Origin: a virus | Virus record (IMG/VR): IMGVR_UViG_3300034980_000795 | Coordinates: 1-23,720 of that record | Strand: one strand, 5' to 3' | DNA length: 23,720 nucleotides | In this document: in pieces, positions 15,449-22,535 of the stretch | Layout of the letters: every line of letters begins with the position of its first letter | Numbering within the stretch: the first letter of the stretch is position 1 | The notes under the pieces: generated by a model | What the model was told of the DNA's origin: nothing | Seen by the model: the letters and a program-made list of their open reading frames with translations, nothing else | Databases searched by the model: none | Position numbers and translations under genes: made by a program

Positions 15449-15880
15449 TCAGGCAGCTTTCTTGGCTTTGCCACGGCCACGACGTTTGGGTGTCACTGGG
15501 GTGGTGGTGGCTTTGGCGATGGGCTCGGCGGGGACGGCAGCGGGCGGTGTCTGATCTTGTTGAATAGGTGGCTGATCCTCACCGACTGAAGCGTCCTGCT
15601 CGGCCGTGTCTCCAGCTTCGCTCGTCTCAGGCAATTCCGGTTCTGGTTCGACTGGTTTCACCTCGTCCTTGATAGGAAGTGGGTGATCCAGGGCCAATTG
15701 CTCCTCATCAGCCACGACACTGATTTCCTTCGCATCGATACGCGCTTTTAGGCGTGGATGCTCTGGATCAACATCGAGATGATATTCACGGCCCGGCTCG
15801 AGCAATTTGGAGAATAGGGATCCGCGTTCTTTTGCATTGATGAAGCGTGGGCCCGGGGCATGATTTGTCACGTAGTACAT
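15449..15880 (-). CDS. Small head-region protein with acidic/proline linker and basic tail, unknown function
   Basis: A 143-residue protein of no recognised family. Residues 1-60 look folded (MYYVTNHAPGPRF, LEPGREYHLDVDPEHPRLKARI). Residues 65-120 are a low-complexity linker rich in Pro, Glu, Gln and Ala. The last 15 residues are strongly basic (KRRGRGKAKKAA). The ATG at 15880 has AAGGA 8 bases upstream and a 10-bp hairpin just before that. Its place between the major capsid and DUF4054 genes suggests a head or neck component, and the basic tail could contact DNA. Both are inference. Confidence 0.8.
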   Translation of the reverse strand: MYYVTNHAPGPRFINAKERGSLFSKLLEPGREYHLDVDPEHPRLKARIDAKEISVVADEEQLALDHPLPIKDEVKPVEPEPELPETSEAGDTAEQDASVGEDQPPIQQDQTPPAAVPAEPIAKATTTPVTPKRRGRGKAKKAA

Positions 15881-15903
15881 GGAAGAAATCCTTCTTCAAA
15901 CGC

Positions 15904-15932
15904 AAAGAGGCACCCCGATGGAGTGCCTCTTT
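15904..15932 (-). terminator. Intercistronic hairpin after the major capsid gene
   Basis: A perfect 10-bp stem (AAAGAGGCAC with GTGCCTCTTT, loop containing CATCGG on the transcript strand) lies 22 bases after the capsid stop, and its 3' arm ends 23 bases before the next start codon. The T run on the minus strand is short (3), so termination may be partial. It may instead stabilise the capsid mRNA. Confidence 0.65.
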
Positions 15933-15954
15933 TGCGCAGTGATGTTGGGTAGGT

Positions 15955-16902
15955 TTAGATGCCGTCCAGATACCGCATCTCTCGCGGTAGCCGCACATCC
16001 AGACCGCCCAGTCGCAAGATACCAGGCACTTCCCAAGTCGTTGGACCTGACTGCCACAAAGGCAAGAACTGGAAGGGCAATGGCATGTGCAAGGTAAGCA
16101 CTTCAGGAGAGCGACGATACGCCACCAGTCGGGCCACAGAGCCCTGCCCGGCCGTTTCCAAACCTCGAACGCCGCGGATGGTCAAAGGAAGCCCCGTCTC
16201 CATCGTGTAGGCGTTCTTTTCCACCACGAAGTCCAAAATGGTCTTGTCTGAATTTGTATGAAGCAGACGCTGACCAATATCGTGAAGCTGGGTGTAGGGC
16301 ACCAAAATGGTGTCCGCCAACGCCGTGGTATTGGTATCGGTGAAGATACCTGAAAGCACAGCATTGATATCGGCCAGGACATTTTGAGGCGTCTTGGTCG
16401 ACCATTCAGTCGCAGAACCGGTTCCTGTCGCAGCTGCATCACCATCAGTAACGGTGGCAGTGTTGACCAGGCCGGACATGCCCTTTGAAGCATCGCCAAA
16501 GAGCGCGATATTGTCTGTGAATTCCTCAGCAACACGGCGCGCGGCCATGCCCTTTGAAGCGGACAGGTTTTGACCCAATAGCTGAGCCTGGCCCACCTCC
16601 TGAATATCAAACCCAAAGCCGATACCCGCCATCGAGACTGTGGTCTCAAACTTGTCCCTGGTGATGTCAGCGTGGGGAATATCGCTGGCAGCGCCATTGA
16701 TCCAGGCGGCTTTACCGACATGGTCCATGGAGAAGTAGGTGATTGAAGGGACCCACGGATGGGCGGAGGTATCAACCGGGATCAAGGAGGGATAACGGAT
16801 CGCTGGATAGCGCGCCTTATAGACCTCGGTTTCGATATGAGACGCCTGTGAGATCATGAAGGCATGAGCTGACTGGGCGTCATAGTTTGGCATGTTGAGC
16901 AT
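15955..16902 (-). CDS. Major capsid protein, DUF2184 family (HK97-like fold expected)
   Basis: A 315-residue protein that I assign to the DUF2184 capsid family. Features are the N-terminal helix AHAFMISQASHIETEVYKARYPA (12-34), the segment HPWVPSITYFSMDHVGKAAWING (49-71), FGFDIQEVGQAQLLGQNL (97-114) and the C-terminal GPTTWEVPGILRLGGLDVRLP. The start is ATG 16902 because AAAGGA lies 6-7 bases upstream and the gap from the cement gene is then 13 bases. The same frame continues upstream to 17007, but that part overlaps the cement gene and looks non-coding. It lies directly after the protease/scaffold and cement genes, and a hairpin follows. Confidence 0.85.
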   Translation of the reverse strand: MLNMPNYDAQSAHAFMISQASHIETEVYKARYPAIRYPSLIPVDTSAHPWVPSITYFSMDHVGKAAWINGAASDIPHADITRDKFETTVSMAGIGFGFDIQEVGQAQLLGQNLSASKGMAARRVAEEFTDNIALFGDASKGMSGLVNTATVTDGDAAATGTGSATEWSTKTPQNVLADINAVLSGIFTDTNTTALADTILVPYTQLHDIGQRLLHTNSDKTILDFVVEKNAYTMETGLPLTIRGVRGLETAGQGSVARLVAYRRSPEVLTLHMPLPFQFLPLWQSGPTTWEVPGILRLGGLDVRLPREMRYLDGI

Positions 16903-16915
16903 GAGGTATCCTTTC

Positions 16916-17365
16916 TTATGCCAGACGAAGCACGCACAGCGCGCCTGAGGCGGCCGAGGTGTCGAAGATTGCGCCATCGATTGCGACATTGCCGGCAGCG
17001 ACCACATTGGTCAGTGCCCCTGTCGCCTCTACAAATAGAGCGGGTTCACCGGCAACGACTGTCGCACCAGCAAGTACCCAGACCGGGCCCTTGGTGATCA
17101 CGGCGACGTTGTCGTACTGGGCGTATTGATCGACGTTGTTTGGACGAACAGTCTTGTCCATCAACGTGATCCCGCGAAATGCCTTGCCGGCTTCAGAGAC
17201 ACGCACTTCATCATCGCCCACGCCTTGAACAGCAACGACACCAAAGCCGATACCCGCCGCCGTTTCGCAAATACGCGAGATGACCGTTGAAGGCTCAGAG
17301 CTTGCGATCATGCCGGCAACAGCGCTGACAGCTTGATCCAGATATGAGGTTTGAACGCTTGGCAT
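16916..17365 (-). CDS. Capsid cement / decoration protein, putative
   Basis: A 149-residue Ala/Val/Gly-rich protein, mostly beta-strand by appearance: GFGVVAVQGVGDDEVRV, GPVWVLAGATVVAGEPALFVE and VAAGNVAIDGAIFDT. It lies between the protease/scaffold and the major capsid genes, where many alphaproteobacterial phages encode a structural cement (Gp24-like) protein that stabilises the expanded head. GAGGG sits 7 bases before the ATG at 17365. The role is inferred from position and composition. Confidence 0.7.
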   Translation of the reverse strand: MPSVQTSYLDQAVSAVAGMIASSEPSTVISRICETAAGIGFGVVAVQGVGDDEVRVSEAGKAFRGITLMDKTVRPNNVDQYAQYDNVAVITKGPVWVLAGATVVAGEPALFVEATGALTNVVAAGNVAIDGAIFDTSAASGALCVLRLA

Positions 17366-17368
17366 GAT

Positions 17369-17944
17369 CTAACCCTCCTGGCTGTGGGCTTGGCTCATCC
17401 AGGCGTTTGAATTGCGATCCATCATGGCCTTGTGGGCCGCAACGGCTGCGCTCTCGCCTGTATCGCTGGTTTGGATGGTTTGACCGGAGACGACTTGTTT
17501 GACCGGATCGGCTTGGACCGCACCATCCTTGGCGAGATGATCAAACAAGCCGGTGACGTAATCATCGGACTTACCGTCGATGGTCTCGTCACCCAATTTG
17601 GCGATCACCGCACCGCGGCGGATTGCGACAAGCTCAAGGCCGTCGGTTTGGAGATCCTTGGCGATGAGTTTGGCCCGGGCGATGACGTCGGAGCGGTCTT
17701 TGACCATGCTATCAAGGGCGGACACATCAAGCTGCTCTGCTTTGAGCGTGGCGATCTGGGCATCCTTGGCACCCAACTCACCATCCTTTTGAGCGATCGA
17801 GGCAGTATGAACCTCGTTTGCAGATTTGAGCGCATCATTGGCCTCAATAAGCTGGCCTTGCAGCTTTTCGACGGCCTGGGCGCCCTGATCGGTGGTTTGA
17901 ATCGTAAGACCGTCAACGACGATTTCACGGAGCTTGTCAGACAT
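17369..17944 (-). CDS. Nested capsid scaffold protein from an internal start within the protease gene
   Basis: An in-frame ATG at 17944 would give a 191-residue protein equal to the C-terminal half of the DUF2213 protein. It is preceded by a perfect GGAGGT with 6 bases of spacing, stronger than the site used by the full-length gene. The encoded segment is a probable long helix (EKLQGQLIEANDALKSANEVH, SIAQKDGELGAKDAQIATLKAEQLDVSAL) typical of scaffolds, with an acidic C-terminal part and a short ending NSNAWMSQAHSQEG. This is the arrangement known for lambda C/Nu3, where the protease and scaffold share a reading frame. The scaffold role is inference from composition and position. Confidence 0.7.
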   Translation of the reverse strand: MSDKLREIVVDGLTIQTTDQGAQAVEKLQGQLIEANDALKSANEVHTASIAQKDGELGAKDAQIATLKAEQLDVSALDSMVKDRSDVIARAKLIAKDLQTDGLELVAIRRGAVIAKLGDETIDGKSDDYVTGLFDHLAKDGAVQADPVKQVVSGQTIQTSDTGESAAVAAHKAMMDRNSNAWMSQAHSQEG

Positions 17945-18559
17945 GAGCTGACCTCCTTGTTGATCGGGCGCAGTTAAGTTGGAACCAGCATCGACGGCGC
18001 GCCCGTCGCCGATACGGCATTGGTGTCCTGCGCGGCCGCGAGAGACGACTGCGAGGTGGTTGGCTTTGATGTTTCGCTGAACGGCGTCGTAGGGCTCGCC
18101 TTGATCTGTCTGACCCGGCGTCCAATCGATGTCGCAGGTGTAGCCAGCTGAGAGCTCTTGCTTGCCAGCCCGAACCTTCTCGATGACGTCCTGATCCATC
18201 AATGTGAGAGGCACACGGACGTAGCGAACATCGCCATCCTTTTCTTCGAGCACCTCATCACCGGTGGAGCCGACACTGACGCGTTTCCAATTGTCCGCTG
18301 AGACCATTTCTGGCGGGTGATCATCGGTCATCGGGCGGTGAGCAAAGGACCTCATGGTCGCGTCCGAGAAGACTTCATCACGCGGGCGATAGACGCGAAT
18401 GACATCGCTATGCCCCTCACCCATTTCCGAACCGAGATACTCCTGGATCCCCGTTCGAGCGATCCGGGCCTGACCAACCAGATAGCCGTCAGAGGTTATA
18501 CGAACGCCCTCCAGAACCACGCGATCGCGGAACCGGGCGTCTTTGGTGACAGAGGTCAT
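17369..18559 (-). CDS. DUF2213 prohead protease fused to scaffold domain
   Basis: A 396-residue protein. Residues 1-190 form the DUF2213 protease domain: RVVLEGVRITSDGYLVGQ, FAHRPMTDDHPPEMVS (His81 near its middle), GKQELSAGYTCDID (Ser137) and NIKANHLAVVSRGRAG (His168). These are the candidate catalytic His/Ser residues. Residues 206-396 form a helical scaffold region, also made separately from an internal start. The ATG at 18559 has AAAGG 7 bases upstream. The frame extends to 18658 but that part crosses a hairpin and the end of the upstream gene. The protease processes the scaffold and capsid proteins during head maturation. Most head morphogenesis genes of this phage are packed directly downstream. 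Confidence 0.85.
   Translation of the reverse strand: MTSVTKDARFRDRVVLEGVRITSDGYLVGQARIARTGIQEYLGSEMGEGHSDVIRVYRPRDEVFSDATMRSFAHRPMTDDHPPEMVSADNWKRVSVGSTGDEVLEEKDGDVRYVRVPLTLMDQDVIEKVRAGKQELSAGYTCDIDWTPGQTDQGEPYDAVQRNIKANHLAVVSRGRAGHQCRIGDGRAVDAGSNLTAPDQQGGQLMSDKLREIVVDGLTIQTTDQGAQAVEKLQGQLIEANDALKSANEVHTASIAQKDGELGAKDAQIATLKAEQLDVSALDSMVKDRSDVIARAKLIAKDLQTDGLELVAIRRGAVIAKLGDETIDGKSDDYVTGLFDHLAKDGAVQADPVKQVVSGQTIQTSDTGESAAVAAHKAMMDRNSNAWMSQAHSQEG
17951..17956 (-). promoter_or_regulatory. Internal Shine-Dalgarno GGAGGT for the nested scaffold start
   Basis: GGAGGT on the coding strand lies 6 bases before the in-frame ATG at 17944, inside the protease gene. Its match to the anti-Shine-Dalgarno is the best among the minus-strand genes here, and supports high-level independent initiation. 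Confidence 0.75.
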
Positions 18560-18576
18560 GGGATTGCCTTTCGGGC

Positions 18577-18604
18577 AGATAAAAGGGCCGCTCGATGAGG
18601 GCCC
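18577..18604 (-). terminator. Intercistronic hairpin/terminator between minor head and protease genes
   Basis: The transcript strand has GGGCC/GGCCC plus an inner CTC/GAG pair around loop ATC (one bulged C), followed by four T. The loop region reads CATCGA, as in the hairpin at 1328-1351. It starts 11 bases after the minor head protein stop, and its 3' arm ends 25 bases before the protease start. Confidence 0.7.
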
Positions 18605-18615
18605 ATGGCGTGTGT

Positions 18616-19413
18616 TTAAATCGGCGATCCAATCACCGCTCTGGCCTTGCACCGACACCTGATCTCATGGCCTGGATGCCCGGTTCGTTTTGGAGGTCTG
18701 GCCCAGGAGAACCGCTTTGAGTTATTGGCCCGGTGCGTATCGCGCTCACGCCCATCAAGATTGGTCTTCCAGTCGTAATGCGTCAGGCCGGCTTGTTGAT
18801 GTCGGACATGATCAAGCGACGAGCTGAACGATCCCAGCTGGTCACGGGCAATCAACCTCGCCCGTGCAGGCGCAAACCTAAATTGCTCTCTGAGCACCCT
18901 TGCTAACGCCATAGAGCTCATACCCTCGCCATAAGCCGTCCAGATCGCGCTCTGAACGCGCTTGGCCAGTTCCGCTGACAATCCTTCAATCAGAGCGACA
19001 TTGCGCTCCAAGGCCGCCTTGAGCATCGGTGCGACATCAGCCCGGCTCATGAGAGGCAAGATGTCCAATCGGACAGTGCCAACGACATTCGCAGCGAACC
19101 GCTCACGATGCCAAAGCTCCAGATCGTTCAACCAGCGATCAATCCTGGGCACTGTCTGGCCGACAACAACCTCACTATCACGAAGCGCGACTTGCAAAGC
19201 CGCTTCAATCGCCATCGGCGAAGCGGCTGATTGAGACGACCGCACTGCACTGATCAGACTTTCACGAACTGATCTGCGCCAGCCTGCAACAATGGTTGCT
19301 ACGATTGCGGTCAGGCTTTTCTCCTGAGCCTGAGTGTTCACGATTGCCGGCAGGACCGCGGTTGAGACCAGCCCGGAAGCTGATGCCATCCGCGGCAGAT
19401 CATAATCGCTCAT
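18616..19413 (-). CDS. Mu F-like minor head protein (SPP1 gp7 family)
   Basis: A 265-residue protein of the phage Mu F / SPP1 gp7 head morphogenesis family, a minor head component associated with the portal. The C-terminal domain shows LIARDQLGSFSSSLDHVR (about 188-205), THYDWKTNLDGRERDTHR and the family ending GHPGHEIRCRCKA (about 243-255), with a Cys pair CRC. The N-terminal part is a long helical region. The ATG at 19413 overlaps the portal stop by 1 base. Confidence 0.9.
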   Translation of the reverse strand: MSDYDLPRMASASGLVSTAVLPAIVNTQAQEKSLTAIVATIVAGWRRSVRESLISAVRSSQSAASPMAIEAALQVALRDSEVVVGQTVPRIDRWLNDLELWHRERFAANVVGTVRLDILPLMSRADVAPMLKAALERNVALIEGLSAELAKRVQSAIWTAYGEGMSSMALARVLREQFRFAPARARLIARDQLGSFSSSLDHVRHQQAGLTHYDWKTNLDGRERDTHRANNSKRFSWARPPKRTGHPGHEIRCRCKARAVIGSPI

Positions 19414-20732
19414 CAGACTTGATCTGGACTCTCAGCGCCGTCCGGATCGAGATCGTCATCGCCGCCAAGAGCTGCAAGCTCAAACTCATCCATCGCCGCA
19501 TCTAGCCCCGGCAACATCCCGTCTTGAATCAACATATTGGTCGTGGCTTCACCCAGGGCTTCAACGGGAATCAGGGCTGTTCGCACAATCGTCTCGATCG
19601 CCTTGGCCTTGGTCGCCATGATCTCCGCTTCATCGGATTTGGATAAACGCCAAAGCGGCGTCCAGCGATAATCGATCTCTTCTGGACGACTTCCCAAAGC
19701 TGACCGGATCAACACCTCATCAAGACGCGCCAGAGCGGGCCTGAGGATCGTTTCCTGGTCCGCACCGATACGATCATAGTAATTGCGCATATCGCCGTCA
19801 CCGGTCGCATTGAGCCCCTTTGGCGAGGTGCCAATCAAACGCGTAGCCGGTATGTCTGCCGCTCCTGCAGCGATCTCCAGGTACTGGCTGAGCAGCTCAG
19901 GCATCTGAGAGAAGTTGACCTGCTTTTGTTGCCAGTCTTCCTCAGCATCGAGCAACGTCACGCTCATGGATGATTTCATCTGCGTGGCGAGCATGAACCG
20001 CTCTTGAAGCCGCGCGGTATATTCCTTGGTTGAAAGCTGGCTCATCATCCGCGGGATACGGATCACATCGACCTTGGCTTCCTGGATCAGGCTTGCGATG
20101 CCTTGCTGGCTGGCGGCCGCATTACGCACCGCATCATACAGCGACTGCAGGACGCTATCGCCCCACTCATCGCCTCGCAGCGCCTCATCCAAAATAGGCG
20201 CTCCGACAAACGGGATAATCCGGCTTGAGTGGATACTGGCCACACCGGTGTCGCTCGACATCGTGTAACTTTTTGGCCTCCCAAAGAACTCGCTTTCAAG
20301 ATCGCGATTTATCTCCTGAGCGGACAATTCATTACGTCCTGCTACGTGGATGTAGGACAATGAGTCCTTGGCGATAGTTTCCAGATCAAGCGGCTCACTT
20401 GGATCATCACCTGCAACGCCGACAATCAGCGCGGCGCCTCCATGAAGCCTGGCCCGCTTCATCGCCTCACAGATCTTGTGCTGCAGGCCGATTTTCGTTT
20501 CCATGGCGGTGATGGCTGAGACCGCTTGAGCCTCACCCTTCCAGTCGCGCCATTCTCGTGTGGCGTCCTGGGCCGGAACATCGATGATCTTGCGGGCGAT
20601 CCAGTCGCCTCTATACGCGCTTTGCAACTCAGCCTGGCTCAGCGGATTGAAGACAAATTGGGCCGCGTGAAGCTTGTCCTTGGACGTTCCAAGACCGGTG
20701 ACCAGATTGGTGAGGGTATCAAGAATATTCAT
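19413..20732 (-). CDS. Portal protein, DUF1073 family
   Basis: A 439-residue portal protein, the dodecameric ring at the head vertex through which DNA passes. Family-typical segments, in order, are WIARKIIDVPAQDATREWRDW (about 43-63), ARLHGGAALIVGVAGDD (about 93-109), IHSSRIIPFVG (about 167-177), PATRLIGTSPKGLNATGDGDMRNYYD and the C-terminal PLWRLSKSDEAEI. The ATG at 20732 lies 2 bases after the TerL stop. The frame is open further upstream to 20795 but only inside TerL. Databases sometimes label DUF1073 portals as Acb1-family. Location between TerL and minor head protein supports portal function. Confidence 0.92.
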   Translation of the reverse strand: MNILDTLTNLVTGLGTSKDKLHAAQFVFNPLSQAELQSAYRGDWIARKIIDVPAQDATREWRDWKGEAQAVSAITAMETKIGLQHKICEAMKRARLHGGAALIVGVAGDDPSEPLDLETIAKDSLSYIHVAGRNELSAQEINRDLESEFFGRPKSYTMSSDTGVASIHSSRIIPFVGAPILDEALRGDEWGDSVLQSLYDAVRNAAASQQGIASLIQEAKVDVIRIPRMMSQLSTKEYTARLQERFMLATQMKSSMSVTLLDAEEDWQQKQVNFSQMPELLSQYLEIAAGAADIPATRLIGTSPKGLNATGDGDMRNYYDRIGADQETILRPALARLDEVLIRSALGSRPEEIDYRWTPLWRLSKSDEAEIMATKAKAIETIVRTALIPVEALGEATTNMLIQDGMLPGLDAAMDEFELAALGGDDDLDPDGAESPDQV

Positions 20733-20734
20733 TG

Positions 20735-22090
20735 TCAGACCACGTGTGCCAGAGTGTATCCCGATCCATCGAGCATCAGCTCGGTTAAAGCCCATACCGC
20801 CGCATCAAGCCGGTCAGGACTTCCTTCAGCGGCATATCCGTCCTTGGACATCGACGTCATCTGGGCTTCCAAAAGCTCAAGGCCCGCCACGTGGCCTACT
20901 CGGCCTTGCTCATAAAGCGCAGCCACAGGCTCAGCTCGAACCACCTTGCCGCGTGAGGCAACGACCTCGCCGTAATTGACTGATGGGTCTACGGTTCGGA
21001 TGACGTGCTCAACCATGGCCCCGCCGTAATTGCGTTCGGCGATCAGCTTGTCGGCTTTAAACTCGTCATAGGCGTCGACCGCTCTTGCGCCCCATCCGGC
21101 TGGTGAGAGGTCACAGGTTCTATCCGCAAGGATGTAGGCGCGTCCGTCTATGCCTTTGCCGGCCACCACGACTCCAACACTGTCGGCCTGACTATCTGGA
21201 TCGCCGCCTGTTCCGGACGGATCCAGCGCAACAACGATGCGGGCCATATCAGGCAGATCACCCGTCAGCCGTGTCGCCTCAATCATAGCGGTCGTCCAAA
21301 GCGCACCAGGCACATCATCAAGGATCTCCGCGTTGATCTCCTGTCGGCCCAGCCTTGTTCCCTGCAAAGGCTCAATGACCTCGCGGTAGAAGATCGGCGA
21401 CAAGTTCTCGCGGTTATCAAAGGTCGACCCAATGGTAACTTTGGTGGACGGCCTCTTGAGCAGATCCCGGATCAGGGCAATCGGTCTTGGCGTGGTGGTG
21501 ACGATCCCTCGAGGATTTCCCTCACGCATGCCAAATAGCATGTTGGACCAGCCAGCTTTGGCGTAACGGCTCTTGGCTAGCTCATCCCACCAGAAGAAGG
21601 ATCCCGACGCACCTCGTAGCGCCTCGGGGTCTTCTGATGAGAATAGCAACGCCTTCGCCCCATTGGGCCAGGTCAGCGTTTTCTTGGAAGGCTCATGTAA
21701 GGGTCGGTAGTCCGGCGGGCCCACATTCATGAAACCGGATGGTCCCTCGATTGTGTACTGCCTCATATCAAAGGGGCTATCTGCTATGATCGACATCACC
21801 GCTGGTGCGTTGCTCGGTGCGCTTAGAGGTGTCTTGCCCCTAAGCATCTGGGAGATGCACTCAACAGCGGTTCTCGTCTTGCCCCACCCCCTGCCCGCAA
21901 GGATCAGCCAGACAAACCAGTCTTCATCGGTTAACTGCTGATTGGGCCGCCCCCAGAAACTCCAGTCGTGCTCGAGGTATTCCAGCTCACTGGGCGTCAG
22001 GCTCTTTAGAAACTTTTTCCTGAGCGCCATTGGCTGCGAGGCCAGCCAGCTTGCTCTCGATGTCTGAAGCGATCTTGGCGGGGTCGACAT
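20735..22090 (-). CDS. terL: Terminase large subunit (TerL)
   Basis: A 451-residue packaging motor subunit, close to GTA/HK97-type TerL. The N-terminal ATPase has Walker A AGRGWGKT (about 65-72), Walker B FFWWDE (about 165-170, Asp169-Glu170) and the coupling motif TTTP (198-201). The C-terminal RNase H-like nuclease has Asp290 in VALDPSGTGGD, AERNYGG (about 351-357) and SPDRLDAAVWAL (about 424-435, Asp429). The N-terminal SWLASQP...LTPSELEYLEHDWSFW is typical of GTA TerL, so the start lies before it. ATG 22090 is preferred over TTG 22129 or ATG 22030, though no strong Shine-Dalgarno decides it. It overlaps TerS by about 100 bases. Confidence 0.95.
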   Translation of the reverse strand: MSTPPRSLQTSRASWLASQPMALRKKFLKSLTPSELEYLEHDWSFWGRPNQQLTDEDWFVWLILAGRGWGKTRTAVECISQMLRGKTPLSAPSNAPAVMSIIADSPFDMRQYTIEGPSGFMNVGPPDYRPLHEPSKKTLTWPNGAKALLFSSEDPEALRGASGSFFWWDELAKSRYAKAGWSNMLFGMREGNPRGIVTTTPRPIALIRDLLKRPSTKVTIGSTFDNRENLSPIFYREVIEPLQGTRLGRQEINAEILDDVPGALWTTAMIEATRLTGDLPDMARIVVALDPSGTGGDPDSQADSVGVVVAGKGIDGRAYILADRTCDLSPAGWGARAVDAYDEFKADKLIAERNYGGAMVEHVIRTVDPSVNYGEVVASRGKVVRAEPVAALYEQGRVGHVAGLELLEAQMTSMSKDGYAAEGSPDRLDAAVWALTELMLDGSGYTLAHVV

Positions 22091-22424
22091 GATGGCGATG
22101 ACGGACCTCTCCGGAATGTTCTGTCGCAATACGTTCTTTGTACTTTTTCGGGCGCCGCGCCTTGAGCATGAAGATCAACAAGGTATCGGACCCATCCCTT
22201 GCACGCCTGACAGCTTCATCCTCAAGCACATCAGTCCCCGCTTCGATTGCGTCGTCCCAGGCTTTGGCGAACGCCTCGTCAGCCTCTCGCCAGTCGTAGG
22301 CTGTGCGCCTTCCCATTCCAGCCGACACCGAGGCCGCCATTATCGACGCGCCGTCACCGAGAGCTTTTAGGAATGCGGTTCTTTTTTTAGGTGTGCGGGC
22401 TGCGCGATTGGATTGTGCTGCCAT
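21987..22424 (-). CDS. terS: Terminase small subunit (TerS)
   Basis: A 145-residue DNA-recognition subunit of the packaging terminase. The N-terminal basic segment (RAARTPKKRTAFLKAL) leads into a helix-turn-helix (about 15-47, including SIMAASVSAGMGRRTAYDW), followed by helices LEDEAVRRARDGSDTLLIFMLKARRPKKYKER, typical of phage TerS. The C-terminus is charged and probably binds TerL. The ATG at 22424 faces a 111-base divergent intergenic region. No convincing promoter or Shine-Dalgarno is visible for it there. Confidence 0.9.
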   Translation of the reverse strand: MAAQSNRAARTPKKRTAFLKALGDGASIMAASVSAGMGRRTAYDWREADEAFAKAWDDAIEAGTDVLEDEAVRRARDGSDTLLIFMLKARRPKKYKERIATEHSGEVRHRHHVDPAKIASDIESKLAGLAANGAQEKVSKEPDAQ

Positions 22425-22490
22425 GGATCTTGTTTCGCCTCAGATTGCGACTTGCCGCTCCACGTGTCAGATTGCACTTTAACAACCTAG

Positions 22491-22511
22491 GAATCCAAAT
22501 GTTTGGGATTC
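22491..22511. repeat. Imperfect inverted repeat upstream of the small plus-strand gene
   Basis: GAATC-CAAA ... TTTG-(G)-GATTC with a 2-base centre and one bulged G. It lies in the divergent TerS / small-gene gap, 24 bases before the plus-strand start. It could be an operator for the divergent genes or an mRNA hairpin. Confidence 0.4.
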
Positions 22512-22535
22512 TGATTTTACTTAGGAGCAGATCAA

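Noticed and set aside
16903-17007. N-terminal extension of the capsid frame upstream of 16902
   Set aside because: It overlaps the cement gene and lacks a ribosome binding site, while ATG 16902 has AAAGGA upstream.
17432-17977. Plus-strand open frame of 181 codons
   Set aside because: It is antisense to the scaffold coding region, which has clear coding and ribosome-binding evidence.
19413-20732. Portal gene as an anti-CBASS Acb1 nuclease
   Set aside because: Databases sometimes use an Acb1-family label for DUF1073 proteins. The gene's length, motifs and position between TerL and the minor head protein indicate a portal.
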